Shown piece by piece: positions 34,562 to 47,181 of a stretch of 64,000 bases of DNA; within the stretch, counting starts at the first letter, position 1; each line of letters starts with the position of its first letter. A program made the translations under genes and the position numbers. The notes beneath the pieces are model-generated. The model ran no database searches, was not told the origin of the DNA, and saw only the letters and a list, made by a program, of their open reading frames with translations. Origin of the DNA: Diplosphaera chodatii (Eukaryota > Chlorophyta > Trebouxiophyceae > Prasiolales > Stichococcaceae). The stretch is from assembly GCA_032358165.1 (NCBI GenBank), contig JAALGY010000033.1, positions 806,001-870,000 on the forward strand. The letters are read 5' to 3'.

Positions 34562-36650
34562 TCAGGCTGCCGGTGGCAGCTCGGCAGCAGTTGCTGTGCC
34601 GCCAACAGCAGTGGCAGCACTGGCGCTGCCGACGTGCGCCTGCACACGTGCAAACAGCTCCTCTTTCTTGCCCTTCAGAGGCAGCGCTGCCGCCTTGAGG
34701 TAGCACTTCAGCTCCGGGATCGTCAGCTTTGCGGGTGTGCCGCTCTGCACCGCTGCCAGGATCTGCACGGCATGTGGCTAGCAGAGTATGAGCCAATCTG
34801 CCTGGCCACGCGCACCTTGGCACGCTCATGACCAGCCCGCCAGCAACCGTGCTGTAATGCATGCCCGACTGTGCGGATGCACGACTTGCCAGCGGGTGCG
34901 GCATGCAGATGCCTGGCTCAAGACCAAGTGTGGACATGCGAACATTGTGCGGTCAACAGCCGATGGTGCCAGTGGCAAAACGCCTGTGCGACAGCTGCAC
35001 ACAAGCGACGTGCCTTGCCCCGCACGGTGCTCAGGTCCAGGTCCGCCGCCTTTGTCCGCACCCGGGCTGGCGCTTTGGCTTTGACGCCGGCGCCCTCCGC
35101 TGCCGTTGCTGCCGCCTCTGATGGTGCGTCAGGGCCGCCTGCAGTCGGAGTATCGGTGCGCACCTTCAGGATATCCACGAGCAGGCAGTGCTTGTACGCG
35201 TGCAATGCCTGGAGGAGGTGTCTTCCGTGACGCCATATACAACACCTACAAGTATAGCCACAGCACCTGGGGCTGCCGGCCGCTTTGCTGCCGCTGTCTT
35301 CGGAGCTGCCTTGGCAAAGGCGGGCCGAGACGGCACAGCCTTCAGCACAGGTGCTGCTGCTTGTGCCGCAGCAGCCCCTGCCGGCGCAGGCTGCACTGCT
35401 GCAGCCGGAGTCACAGGTGGCCCCGCCCCAAGCATCTCCCCTGCAGGCAGCAAACGTGCACCTCAACCTCAATGTGCAGCACTGTGTGTTATCTGCAGAC
35501 GGTCTGCAGCAACACGTGTGCAGCCTTGCATGCTTCCCAGGCAGCCCTGCATGCAGGTCGACCAACGACTCAGTTGCTTGACAACACCAGTCCACATGGT
35601 GGATAACTTTTCAGATTCACATTCTGCCTGGCACGTGCCGCTCGGTGTTATATGTGTACGAAGCGCTGATCATGCTGTGCTTTCCTGACCCCACTTGTGC
35701 ATACCTGCCGACACAGGCGGCGCAGCCACCTTCTGCTTGGCAGCTGTATTGCGCTTGGCACCTGGCAGTGCCACTGGCTGCGCTTGCCGTTTGCCGGACC
35801 CGCTAACAGCAACTGAAGTTGCAAGCACCATATCTGGTGGATGCCGCGGCACTGCTGCTTTGCTCGCTGCTGGGCCGAAAGCAATGCTGCGCTTGGCAAA
35901 GGAAGGTGCCAGTGTTGGGCGCGGGTGGTGTGCTGCACCAAAAGCGAATTCAGGTTGGTGCTGTTGAAATACCTTTTCTTCTGCCACGAGGTCACCGCAT
36001 CTGTGCGGGAGTGAGGCAAAACTTTGTCACCTGCAGCCGGTTGCGTCCTTACATTCACTGCAACAGGTGAAGACACCTGCGCCTGCAAGGGTTCCGGGCT
36101 TACGCAGGTCAGCATGCCAACAGGCCTCGTATTCTGAACACTACCCCTGCTGCGGCTTATTTGCAAACCCTTGCAAAGCAGAGCATCGGAAGTTCGAAAC
36201 TCTAAGACTGTGTTCTGCTTACCTTTGGAACACGAGCTGACACAGCCGACTTAAGCGAGGGTGTTGGCAGCACGGCAGTGGTCAGGTTGCACAGGCTCTG
36301 ACTGCCTCCCTGTGAAGCCTCTTTCGCCCTGCACACAGCTACCTTATGTTGCTCAACTGACGCAGCGAGTGCATGCAGGTACCAATGCGCACTTGTCTGC
36401 AACCTACCCTTCATGCTACATCCTGCACCTGCCTAGTGCCGTGGACCACTCGCAGCTGAACGACATGCACCGCAATGCAGCCGACCCACGCTGCGATGGG
36501 CTTTGCACGGCAATGCCCTTCTCGCCCCAGAACTTGCTGCGCGTGAGTGCACCTGCAAAACATGCACAGCACACTGCCCATGGTGTGTCCAGCGGTTTGC
36601 CAATTGAGTGGCCGTGGATGTTCCCGTTGACACACAGCGTTGCCGGCAGA
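34562..36650 (-). CDS. SAP-domain protein, otherwise unrecognised
   Basis: A leftward multi-exon gene. The last exon (34562-34762) encodes ILAAVQSGTPAKLTIPELKC, then YLKAAALPLKGKKEELFARV and a short Ala/Thr tail. This is a SAP motif (about 35 residues, two helices, DNA-binding in many chromatin and repair proteins such as Ku70). It joins in phase to exon 35026-35208 (ALHAYKHCLLVDILKVRTDT, then an Ala/Lys linker ending RTKAADLDLST). Upstream coding blocks at 35250-35440 and about 35715-35960 are Pro/Ala/Lys-rich and probably disordered (for example FAKAAPKTAAAKRPAAPG; GSGKRQAQPVALPGAKRNTA). Further blocks near 36075-36160, 36225-36330 (ending SLKSAVSARVPK at an AAG/GTAAGC donor) and 36435-36560 probably belong to it. 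The start codon was not fixed; the right edge is approximate. A nuclear DNA-binding role is inferred from the SAP motif only. Confidence 0.5.
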
Positions 36651-36712
36651 TGCAGCCTGCAGCAGGCCGTCAATTATATGCAGGTATGATTCGATGTTGG
36701 CTGTAGCACTCC

Positions 36713-38750
36713 TCATTGGAAGATGTCCCCACCAGAGATCTGCTCCAGTGTGTGCTCCAAAGGCACAGCGTCTGCATGCCCTTGAGGCAGAACCGTCAGG
36801 CCGGTGGACGACCACAGGCAGCATGCCGGGATGCGCTCACGCAGGCCACCTGGATCAAAGCAGTCCTCCCTGTCCGCCCAGCCCACGTCCACCTGGCAGT
36901 GGCACACTGATGTAGAGCTGAGCACTGCAGACGAGGGCAGACGATCAGAAATTACAGGTGAGTTGCAACAGGTGCAGGTTGCACATGCACATTACAGCGG
37001 TGGACGCATACTCACATGAAATTCGATGCTAGCGGGCAGCGGCTGGCCGGTCTGTGTAAACCAGGCCGCCCGGAAGGCGGCCTCATGCGGGGACTCCAGC
37101 GCCACACGGTGGACCACTGCCGCCCTGCACCAGTCATCAGGGTGACTGCAGGCTCACATGCAGCTGCAGCACTGCCAGGCTGCTCTCGTTGCAGGCCGGC
37201 CTATCACTGAAGCATGCACTGACAGTTTGCGGTACAGAATGTGGACCTGTACCTGAGGAAAGGCAGGACGCAACAGGTAGGCTTCTGCTCGCTGCCGCTC
37301 AACAGCATGTTGACCGCGGCCAGCATGCCCGGCTGCCGCAGAAAGGCAGCAATCTCTCTCTGCAAACGCCAGCTAGACTACTTAAGTTGTGAGACCAGGC
37401 CCGGTAGCGATACAGATTTCGGACCCACGAGCGGTGATGCTGAGCGAGGCACATGCTGACCTCGATGCTGAATTGCTTCTGAAGGTATGGCGCCAGGTCA
37501 AAGCGGCGGTAGCGGACGGTATCTGCAGCCAGGACTGTAGTTGGTTGACCTCACACGACGGAACGGCTTGCCCTCACATTCATGGAGTGTCACAATGTGC
37601 CCTGATATTGGAAGCTCGTCGTGTATACGACGTGCCAACCCGGCATGTGTCACCGGACCCCGCATGAAATCCAGCCCATGCGTGTAATGCACGCAGAGAC
37701 AGTGCTTGGTCCACCTATCTGTAGCAGCAGAAATAGCCGACTGGGCGCCTCGAGCGTCAAGTCCACCTCCACTCGGGGTGCAGTGACAACAGCGCCTGGC
37801 ACTGCTGCCAGGTAGTCGCTGAGCAGCAGCAGCTGGCTGCTGGTGCTGGTGCACAGCGGGGCCCAGCCGCTCATGCGCAGCTGCTGCCTCACAGCCGCTG
37901 TCAGGCCCTACACAAGCACTGCTGGCAATGCTATTGCAAAGTCAAGCTTGCTGCAGGAGCTGTGGGCTGGCTGATGGCATCGCCAGGTACAGCCGACTAC
38001 CTTGGCAGGCTTACCTGTTTCAGCTCGTTGAATGGCAGCAGACCTAACTTGATAGCCTCCTTTGGCGACTGCAATGTAGATGACAGCACAGTTAAGACCT
38101 GGGCAAGAGCTGATGGCTGGTTGCCAGATGTGAGGAATACACTGAACTTCATAAACTCTTCCCAAACTCACATCCATTCTGCAGCCCTTCGCCCACTGAT
38201 GTTGCATGATGAGCTTGTACACCTTTGCCACATGCGCCTGCATGATCAAACGAGTGCCTCTACCAGCCTTGCAGCTGCACATGCATACAGCGACCTGAGG
38301 CAATTATCACAAATCAAGAAGTCATACCAGAGCAGACAAGCACCTTGTAACTGACAACTTGGACGTGCGTATGGGAGCAGGGGAAAGCTGCAAAGCCCAC
38401 GGTCACGGCATCCGGGTTGTTCAGGACTTCGCATGTCAACAAGGCCCGCGTGTGCTGCCGCTGCTGCTGGTCGTCGTCAGCCTCGGCTGGGCCTTCAGCC
38501 GTGTCAACGGGCACCAGGATCCGCACGAAGGAGTCGAAGCTGACTGGACTGTCGCACACCAATGTCAGCTGGCGGCTGGGCGGTGGACCCAGATCCTGGT
38601 GCATGGCTGTCGCGGAGCTGCTGCTATGCCCACTGGATGACGTTGTACTCTGTGCTCTGCTGTCGTCACGTGCAATGCTAAGTAGGCGAGGATTCATAGA
38701 CCAGGTGGAAGTCAAGCTCGCACTGCATGTTGATGTGAGCACCTGGCAGG
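36713..38750 (-). CDS. multi-exon protein of unrecognised family
   Basis: A leftward gene with coding-like exons, good splice signals and normal codon use, but no family I can name. N to C: a Ser-rich region then LTLVCDSPVSFDSFVRILVP and ALLTCEVLNNPDAVTVGFAA (38360-38742); HVAKVYKLIMQHQWAKGCR (about 38185-38255); EEFMKFSVFLTSGNQPSAL with LSSTLQSPKEAIKLGLLPF (about 38015-38155); RQQLRMSGWAPLCTSTSSQL and PRVEVDLTLEAPSRLFLLL (37725-37910); DTVRYRRFDLAPYLQKQFSI (about 37475-37545); REIAAFLRQPGMLAAVNMLL (about 37290-37350); RVALESPHEAAFRAAWFTQT (37015-37140); and a last exon with GGLRERIPACCLWSSTGLTV ending at the stop, 36713-36715. The start is uncertain: ATG candidates exist near 38831 but are not in frame without an extra intron. 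It looks like a soluble globular protein of 450 or more residues. It may share a divergent promoter with the gene at 39027. Confidence 0.5.
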
Positions 38751-39026
38751 TACTGTCGACAGCACTTGATACCTGCTCGCTGAAGCTGTGGAGTAGACCG
38801 TTGCCTCTTTATGTGGCGGGCGGAGCATCATCAGCAGCCCCTCGAACGGCAAGAAAGTTCATCACTGATTGTCACGTGGGTTGGAAACCACCATATCATT
38901 GTCAAAGCTCTGCATGTATTTCATAGAAGTCTGTGTTCTTACACCTGCCAGCGCATGCAATAAGTGTGCATGAGGCGATAGCAGGCGGCTTCATCAGGCC
39001 CAGCAGCTGGGTAGTCTACCGATTGT

Positions 39027-39939
39027 GTGGCAATGTCCAGCAAACGGGCCAGGTCGTCTGCAGGTGCAGAACCGCAGGTCGTTGGGCCAACCCAAGTGAA
39101 TGCATCCAGCACGCAAGGCAGCCAAGGACAGCGTGAGGAGTTCGACAGCCAGCAGCCAGAGTCCAGCAGCAACCACGATTGCTGCACAGACACGCAGGGC
39201 CACAGCACAGACGCGGCGCCCCAGGAGCAGAACGATCTCAGCGAGAACAAGTGGCTGTACAATGCCGTGGTGAGCTGGTGATGACCGTCATGCAACGCTC
39301 GTGAGTAACAAGCTGGGGCAGGTGGCAGTGGAAATACTGTGTCTCACGCTGGCGGTGCGATAGTGCCATGACCAATGCGAGCTGACGGCACACATCTGCA
39401 TGCACAGGATTCAGGTCTTGATGCATGACCGCGTGCTGCTGCAGGAGGACCTGTTTGACCTGAGCATCAAGGAATGTTTGCAGTCGCAATTCTACCCGCG
39501 CATCAGGCGAATTTCAACTTCGACCGACAACATGCAGTATGAGGTGTGCATGTATGCTGACCAGCCTGCGGCAGTACTCCAGGTGTCTCATGCCCTCATT
39601 GCAAGCTTGCTTGCGCGCGCCAGCGGAAGGATGGCCAGCAGGTCGCAGTCTATCACTCAGCTCCGCGGTCAGTTTCGGGGTTATAACGCGATGACCTGCA
39701 TATACAGGCTGAACAAGCCAGCACCCTGGCTGCACAGGAGCACGCAGAGGCGATTGCCGAGCTCAATCGTTTGGCCGATTTGGTGACGAACTTTCAGAGG
39801 CAGGTGTCGCAGGTGAGCACACACACGACTCTGACGCAATATGCAGCACTCTGCACCCGTGACAGCTGAGATCAAGCATGATGCCTCATCTGCAATGCAG
39901 GTGCTGCCAGTGGTGGACCCTTCCTCTGCACCGGCATGA
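39027..39939 (+). CDS. small hypothetical protein with C-terminal coiled coil
   Basis: Four exons (39027-39269, 39415-39543, 39708-39812, 39901-39939) give 171 residues in one frame, each with standard GT-AG signals. The first 60 residues are polar and probably disordered (MAMSSKRARSSAGAEPQVVG). A more ordered stretch follows: NDLSENKWLYNAV, HDRVLLQEDLFDLSIKECLQ and SQFYPRIRRIS. The C-terminus is a predicted amphipathic helix (AEAIAELNRLADLVTNFQRQ) ending VLPVVDPSSAPA before TGA. I recognise no family; the size and plan would fit a small nuclear or complex-subunit protein. It reads away from the unrecognised gene to its left, a likely bidirectional promoter, and toward NEF1, with 286 bases between the two stops. 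Confidence 0.55.
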
Positions 39940-40225
39940 TGAATGGCCTGTGCGTGACATGGCATGCAGCACACCAAACTGACATTCCAGCAGTGCCATC
40001 GACCTTGCCAGGGCAGCCAGCCAGAATGCACATTGACATGCCCCGTTGCCCATCGCAAGGTGGTGCCACGTGCATCTGTCGACGTGCCATGTCTGGTTTG
40101 CTGGTGCAGCGTATGTATGGCTAGTGCTACTATCGGCAGGACACTGGAGTGTCAGATGTGCAAGATCTTGCTTCATGCTTCGGAACTGTTAACTCCGCAT
40201 CATCACTCAGCCAACCTCCACTGTC
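39940..40225. other. convergent intergenic spacer
   Basis: The 286 bases between the stop of the small gene at 39939 and the NEF1 stop at 40226 should hold two 3' UTRs. I see nothing else in it. Confidence 0.55.
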
Positions 40226-43200
40226 CTATATGAGCTTCTGGCCCACCCGCTGCACATGCCGCATCGACACAAACTGCCCCGCACACATGGCAAGGCCCAG
40301 CACCGCCGCCACTCGCAGCGTCTGCAGGTCGGTGACGACCAGTGCCAGGATGGCGGCGGGGAGCGCCACCAGCTGCGCCGTGGCCGAGGCCCGGGCCCGG
40401 CTCCACATGTAGCGCCCAAACTGCAGGTGCGCCGGCAGCACCGCCAGCAGGCACCCCACATTCCTGCAGCACAAAGGTGCACATGATAGAGATGCGCTGC
40501 AGTGCGAGTTTGAAGAAAGCGTCCACAAGCGACACATCGGAGGCCCTTCTTGTGCTGAAGTGCAGGTCAAGCATGATGCAAGACATTTTGCAGCCGTGCT
40601 GCTTGCGCAGAGCGATCACTACCTGATGAGGTATGGCAGCTCGCGCGCATGCTCGTACAGCAGCGAGTCTGCGCCAGCTGCATAGCCAGACAGGAGTTGT
40701 GATGCTGCTGAGGCCGCGAGGTACACGCTGGCGGCAGCTGTGGGCGGGAAGTACCGCCGCTTGTCTGTGAGACCCCACAGCATCAGCGGGTCCTGCACGA
40801 ACCAGGCACTGTTGGCTGAGGTCGCCTGCACAAACGCTGACAGCATGCCTGGCCAGCAAGTAGCCAATATCATCGCGGCAGTCAGATGCTGGTCAGCAAG
40901 GGCCAACGACTGCAAGTGATCATTACATGCATGCAGAGTGTTGGGCACCTGCGTGAGCAGCAGCAGCAGCGGCGCGATGGCGAAGATGGACAGGTCGGAG
41001 CCGCCAGTCAGGTGCGCATTCAGCGACACGCACAGCCCGAAAGCCAGTGCTGCCGACAGGTTGCATGCTGTTGGCACCCAGCCCAGCCCCTGCTGCACCA
41101 GCGACACCATCGCAGGGCCTGCTGAGCCCTGCGGAGAGCAACAGCAGACACATCTCCAGCCTCATGCTGACAAGTTTATATATCTCGTTGGCTTCTGGCT
41201 GGGTCTGTGACAGCCGCAATGCACATGAACTGTGCCAGCGTACCTTGGTTTCCAGCAGGCATTCCAAAGGTCAAGCAGCGTTCTCTTACTGCTCGTGCAG
41301 AGCAGGAAGCGCACCTTGAGGCGCGCAAGGCTGGACACCGGTGTCGAGCCGCCCGGCCGCGGCAAGCACGCCCCGAGGAAGTCTGAAGCACGCTCCGCAT
41401 AGCCGGCCCCAACATACCTGCAAGCACGCCATGTCTGCTCGACACACCTTTCCCGCAGCAGGTCGACACAGTGGCATGCTTCAGACGAAAGGAGTCTTGC
41501 AAGCAACCCCAATGATAATCAGCACATGGCCGAGCTGTACCCTGCGGTGCCGAGCCCTGTGCGGACGCTGCGTCCGCCGCCTGCCTCACGGCCCGCTGCC
41601 GCCACCTTCAGCTTCAGCGCAAAGGCCAGCAGTAGTGCCTCTGCTGCGTACACGGCCAGCACCGCTGCCCTGAAGCCAGAAAAGAACACAAAACGTCACG
41701 CACGCATCGCATGTGAAACAACCTGTGTACTTCTGGCCTACGCTCTGAGGGCTGCCCATGTGCCACCTGGCTTGCTTGGTACACCGTGCAGATGATGAGG
41801 TTTTGCGATGGAACTGCACAAACGGCACACCGCTCTGTCTGCATGCGCTGTGTGTCGATGGCCCTATCGCTGTCTGGGTACAGCCGGATGGCCTCTATCG
41901 GGAGGTCTGGGATCGCCAAGTCCGTCTGTATGCAGAGGGTCAAATAGTCTTCAACACCGTGGACACCACTGCGGGTGAGGCTTCAGCAAGCAGGCAATTG
42001 TTCTGATCTGGCATGTGGATGCCATGGCCAATCAGCCATACACATCCAGATGTAACAAGCAATGGTCACCTGCAGCAGCAGGGCGACCGGGAAGAGCAAT
42101 GCCCAGGCACCAGCCAGCAGAGGCAGCCACAGTGGGCTGGCCTCTGACGGCAGCTGCAGCAGCGTCAGCAGCGCACCCTCTGCCAAGGCTCCGACTAGGA
42201 TGACCGCCTGTGAGAGTCACATGTTTGCATGGTGTACACGAAGCCATCCGCAGACATGTGCCTGATCAACAGGTTGCTGAAGCCTGTGACATCGCAGCAA
42301 AGCATCTGCCCTTATGCATGTATGCTGCGACCTGTTCCAGAATGCAGCACATATGACAGCAGCAGTGGAGGCACCTGGAGAGGCGGCTGGCCAGGGAAGA
42401 ACTCGAGCGCAATGTACGCTCCCACGCACACGCCCGCCGCTGTGGCAGCAGCAAAGCGGCTGCCCATACCCTTTCGCACCTTGGGAGCTCCCAGTGCTGC
42501 CAGCGCTGCCAAGCCGGCCACGACCTTTGCACAGCACATGTGGACTGCTGATGATGTATTAAGACATGAATACGAACGACCCACACATCGTCTGTTTCAC
42601 TGCGACTGGTGTCATACAGCTTCGACCTCACCAGCTGCCAGGCGGGCCAGTTCTGCTTGCGCGCAAGGCCGGCGCCGTAGATGGCAGCGTCATCGGCGTC
42701 GCGGGAGGGGATATGCCGCTCGTCCCACAGCCGTGGACACAGCCCCAGTGGCAAGTCTGGACACCGCGCGCCACCCTGTGGCACGCCGAATGCACAGAAT
42801 TCCGAGGATGTTCAAGGGTGGCAGAGGCGTGGAACAGCCAGCTGCAGGTTCTCAGACTGCCAGTCACAAGTGTGCATCCAGCTTAGCCAACAGCACTAGT
42901 TGGGTCAATCTATACGGACGGGTTTCGACCATCGAATGGCATCGCTGGCTCAGCAGCCGATCACCTTGAGCGGCAGCGGCGGTCGCACGACCGCCAGCAG
43001 CAGTCCGGCGAGGGCGGTGGCGGCCAGCAAGCGCGGCGGGCCGGGCGTGCCCGCGAAGAAGCGCATCACCAGCGGAGCGTTGCCGGCTGCAACCGCCATC
43101 AGCAGCGCCCCCATCACCACCCCCTCCTCTGGCCGCCCGCCCAGCACATACTGTTGCCACAACAGAGAGTATCAATCACTGTGAACAGGCGGTGTCCCAT

Positions 43201-46200
43201 CACCCAAAGTGTCATTGCCTCACGATGTGTCCACTGCAGCAGCACCATGCTTATACAGATGTCCAAGCTGCGAACTGAGCCGGCTGCCAAGTTGTAACAT
43301 GCGAGGCGGTGGCAGGCAGCTGAAGCAGACCCCGCACCTGCAGGATGTCAAAGATGGCGAAGCGCGCGAGCAGGACGGCGAACACGACGTTGGTGGCGTG
43401 CAGCACGCCGCGCCAGGGCTCCAGGCGCCGCCGCTTCAGGGGGCCCGCCAGCAGGAAGGGCGGCGTCACCGCCTGCACCACCACCAGCACCGGCAGCGCC
43501 AGCTGCGCCTGCGTGCAGACCAGCAACGACAGTGGGAGGCCACTCGATGTGGCAAGTCAGTAGCGCACTGTGTGCACATCGCACTCGTTGCTGCCCTTGG
43601 CTGGTGCTTGCTGTGCTTGCACTCTGCATCTGCACATGGCCAGGCATCTTAGCCAGGACAAGCGCAGAGGTGCAGACTTGGGAAGCTCACGTCAGGCACC
43701 AGCAGCATCGCGAGTTTGCTGGCGTAGATGCAGTGCAGCGCCCATCCCGAGATGAGCCCAATGCGGTCCGCCTGCAAGCGTCAACAGCAGGCTTGACCGG
43801 AGTCCAGGGCCCCAAAACAACCTTCCACAACCTGGCCAGGCCGTGGGCAACCAGCATCCTGTGCGCAATCAGCATCAGCAGGCGCTCAGAATGCAGGCGC
43901 TCTTCCACCAGCCATGACGTCGAGGGTTGACACCCCACCTGCGCTAGCCGCGCCGTCAGCGCAATGCCCAGGCCGCTGCTGGCCAGCACCAGGAACGCCG
44001 GGTATGCCGCCGACACCATGTCCTCGTGCTCGCCGCTGTACAGGCGCTCCTCCACCGCAAAGATCAGGCCCGCCTGCATGCATGGCAAACATGTAGTGAA
44101 TACGAAGGCCCAGCTGCTTATTCAGCAGCTCAATGTAGCTTGTGCAAGAGCGTCGATTGGTGTGTCATGTCAGCTGATCAGCAGTATGTGAGAAGACATG
44201 GCGCCTTAAGCTCAGCAGCTGAGAGTCCTGCAGTGATGTGCATTCGCCAGAATGTGCAAGAAACAAGCCTGCTACCATCACCTGTAGCAGCATGAGCGTG
44301 GAGACCAGCGACTTGGAGGCGCCGGAGCGTATGAGGCCCGGCAGCAGCACCGCTGGAGTGAGCGCCGCCAGCAGCAGCCGGCACAGCAGCCGCACCGGCA
44401 GCCCGCCCACTTTCACGTCCAGGAACCAGAAGTGGTGCACCACAAACCAGATGGCTGCATGGCACAGCACATACAATGATGATTGGCAAAGTGCTGGACG
44501 TTGTTTCTCGCTCCACAGTTTGCTGCTGAAGAGGTCACTCTGCCCAGCCGCCAAGCAGCTATCAGCTGTCACACGCACTGCACTAGAAGAGGTTCACACT
44601 CTAGGATGCAGTTGTTTCTCCTGAGCTCCAATAGAAACCCCCACACGTCCAGGCGTGCCATTACAGGCCATCGACCTGCTCTTACATGCGGCTGATTGCC
44701 CACCTGTTCCCAGGACGCCAGCAACGAACAGCAGGTAGTCCCGCAGGGCGTCAGTGTCCAGATACATCGCCAGCCCGCCGGCCGCCAGCAGCGGCGCCGG
44801 CATGACGGTAATCGGCACGCCCGCCGCAAGCGCCCCCGCGCCAGCGGCAATCATGAGCGCTGCGCCATCCAGCGTGCTGGCCACCGCATCACCCAGCAGC
44901 CCTGCGTGCATGACGACCGATCCTTTTCATGAGGACGACTTAGCTTCTGTCAAGGAGACCAACAAAGCTGCATCAAGCTTGATGTGATATTCAAGATAAC
45001 AGATGCTGTCCCAGTGATGGCAACCAGTCGGCACCTGCCACATGCAGGAAGACGAGGAAAGCGACGCCGTACAGCGCTGCCGTGACTGCAATGTAGTTGA
45101 AGGGCGGGTGCAGCCGGATGTACTCGCCAAAGGCGGGGAACACAAGGCGCCCCTGCGTCATAAGCAACACCCAATAGCATCAACCTGGCCTGCAGATGCA
45201 TGGCTTCTGAAAGCCGCCCTTCATGTGAAAGTGCCTTGCATTCGGGACAACGTGCACGACCCAACATCTCATGGCACCTCAAGGCCAGCCAGCAGCGTTG
45301 TCAGCCCAGGCAGCAAGATGACCAGCCGCATCGCTTGCCGCCGCTCCGCTTTGGCTGATAGCCACCACAAACCATCTGCATCGTTGAGCACTCCGTGCTC
45401 AGGGCAACCCATCCTACGACAACAGGCCTCGACTGCCAGTGGTGTCCGACACAGTGCGTGTGGTGGGGAGTCAACACCCCTGACATGCCCATGTGTTAGC
45501 GCCCCTGCACTGCTCGCCTTCCAGCATGCTGAGCAGGCACCAGGGCGCGGCCCCCAGGATGAGGACGCTCCAAAAGTGCTCCCACTTGAGCAGCGACCGG
45601 AAGTGGACCGCGATGTAGAACCACACCGGCAGGCACACAAGCAGCAGCGCGTTGACTACTCCATCCAGGCGACCCTGAATGCGCGTGTCATTCAGCGCCT
45701 TGCCACCGCCTGCAGCGTCAACACAGCAATGCTCATCTGTCTGGCTGGTGGCAGTGACCTTGAGTTTGCGGAACCCTTGTTCATCGCCATGCAACCAGCA
45801 GGAGGTGCACTGACGTGTTCCACCAAAGCAGGGTGACGTGAGCGATGCCCACCGATGCCATGGCCGGCCTGCGACTTGTAGAAGGAGGACGGCAGCGGCA
45901 GCACCAGCGCATAGTACATCAGCGCCAGCAGCACAGCCAGGTAGTACGCCGCAGCGGACGCGCCCACAGCCGACACAACTCCCCAGGTCTGCACCGCTGC
46001 CCCCAGCGGCAGTGTCGCTGACAGCAGCAGCCGCTCGAAGGCCAGCGCGACCGGCGGGTACTGCAGCTGCAGGAACTTGAACTGCACTGTGGCCCATACA
46101 CCTGCAGTGAGACCGTGATCCGGTGAACGGGTTTCCAGATCGTGTTCTGCTCACCGCTGATGCCAGAATACAGCGCCCACCTCTTCAACCATGCACATGC

Positions 46201-46669
46201 GCTGCATATGATCCCTGACCATACTGACCAGTCAGCAGCAGGGTTGCTCCATTGGCGACCATGACGCATAGGCCCAGGATGACAGGCCGCCCGGGCGGGA
46301 AGGCTGCTGCAGTGAAGATCAGTGTCAGGTTGACGGCCCCCAACGTCACCCAAATGGCAGCGAAGGCACCCTCCTTTTGCCGCAGAGCATCCAGCACGTA
46401 TGCCACCATGGCTCCGGCCTGCATGGTGTACGTAGATCCACCGGTCCAGGTCTGCAGCACTTGCATGCGCAACGATGCAACTGATGTGGCATGTGCCGTA
46501 CAGCCTGCAGCTGGAGCCTCACCGCCAGCACAGCGACTGCAGGTAGACCTCCGAAGCTGGCAACGACCACCAGGCTGGGCATGATGCATGCTGCCACCCT
46601 GCCATTGTATCGGAATGGCCCTGGTGCGAAGCGAGTTGACATGCTGCCGCGGCTGTCACCAGCCAACAA
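40226..46669 (-). CDS. NEF1: NO EXINE FORMATION 1 (NEF1)-like polytopic membrane protein
   Basis: About 20 exons encode roughly 1080 residues, close to plant NEF1 (about 1100), from MLAGDSRGSMSTRFAPGPFR at 46669 to TAG at 40226-40228. Approximate exons: 46523-46669, 46220-46451, 45853-46101, 45511-45674, 45278-45375, 45035-45152, 44704-44901, 44282-44454, 43939-44073, 43691-43771, 43338-43508, 42965-43150, 42632-~42760, 42375-42522, 42070-42207, 41541-41669, 41315-41417, 40949-41128, 40623-40848, 40226-40463. Nearly every exon encodes one or two hydrophobic helices. Matches to plant NEF1 run along the length: IWFVVHHFWFLDVKVGGLPV, LHCIYASKLAMLLVP, SLNAHLTGGSDLSIFAIAPL, GLTDKRRYFPPTAAASVYLA, and the end VTDLQTLRVAAVLGLAMCAG. 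Plant NEF1 is reported as a plastid-associated membrane protein needed for pollen wall lipids; its molecular activity is not known to me. Function in an alga is open. Confidence 0.9.
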
Positions 46670-47181
46670 ACATCAAGAGGTCAGCTCTGGCGATCATGAG
46701 GCTGTGCACGCCTTAGCGGCGTCGAGGTTGCTGCCTTGAACTCCCAAATGCTGATCAGCATTTCCCGTTCGTCGATGCTGGCTGCCAGCGCTGTTCTTGA
46801 TGCAGCAGCTGCATCCTCTACTTCTACAAAGGCGACGATGTACAACGGAACAGCACTCCGCTGCTCAATGTGCTTGTGTACAGATCCTCGAGACCCACCA
46901 CCCTACAGCACGTCGAATTGGCGATGCCATGGTGGCAGCGGGCTCGGTCGATCGATGAGTAGTTGGACTGGGCCTGCTGACCGGATCTCCGAGAAATGGA
47001 GGCCGTGAGAAGGTGAGATGGTCCTGTCAAGTTAAGACTTGTGTCACAGTAGCAGATCGCGAGTGTGCATGCTCCAAATCATAAGTAAAATGGCATCACC
47101 CCTAGCAGGTCAAGACCACCCATGCAGCGCTTCCAAAACGGCAATGAATGAGCTTCATCATTCAGGGCGCGGCCGCCGGTC
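46670..47181. promoter_or_regulatory. NEF1 promoter and SR gene 3' region
   Basis: The 512 bases lie between the SR gene stop (47182-47184) and the NEF1 start (46669); both read leftward. The region presumably holds the SR 3' UTR and the NEF1 promoter. Short open frames show no recognisable product. Confidence 0.5.

Noticed and set aside
38994..39203. Minus ORF that looks like a transmembrane segment (IVVAAGLWLLAVELL)
   Set aside because: It is antisense to exon 1 of the 171-residue plus-strand gene. CAG-rich exons read in reverse give CTG-leucine runs that mimic membrane helices.
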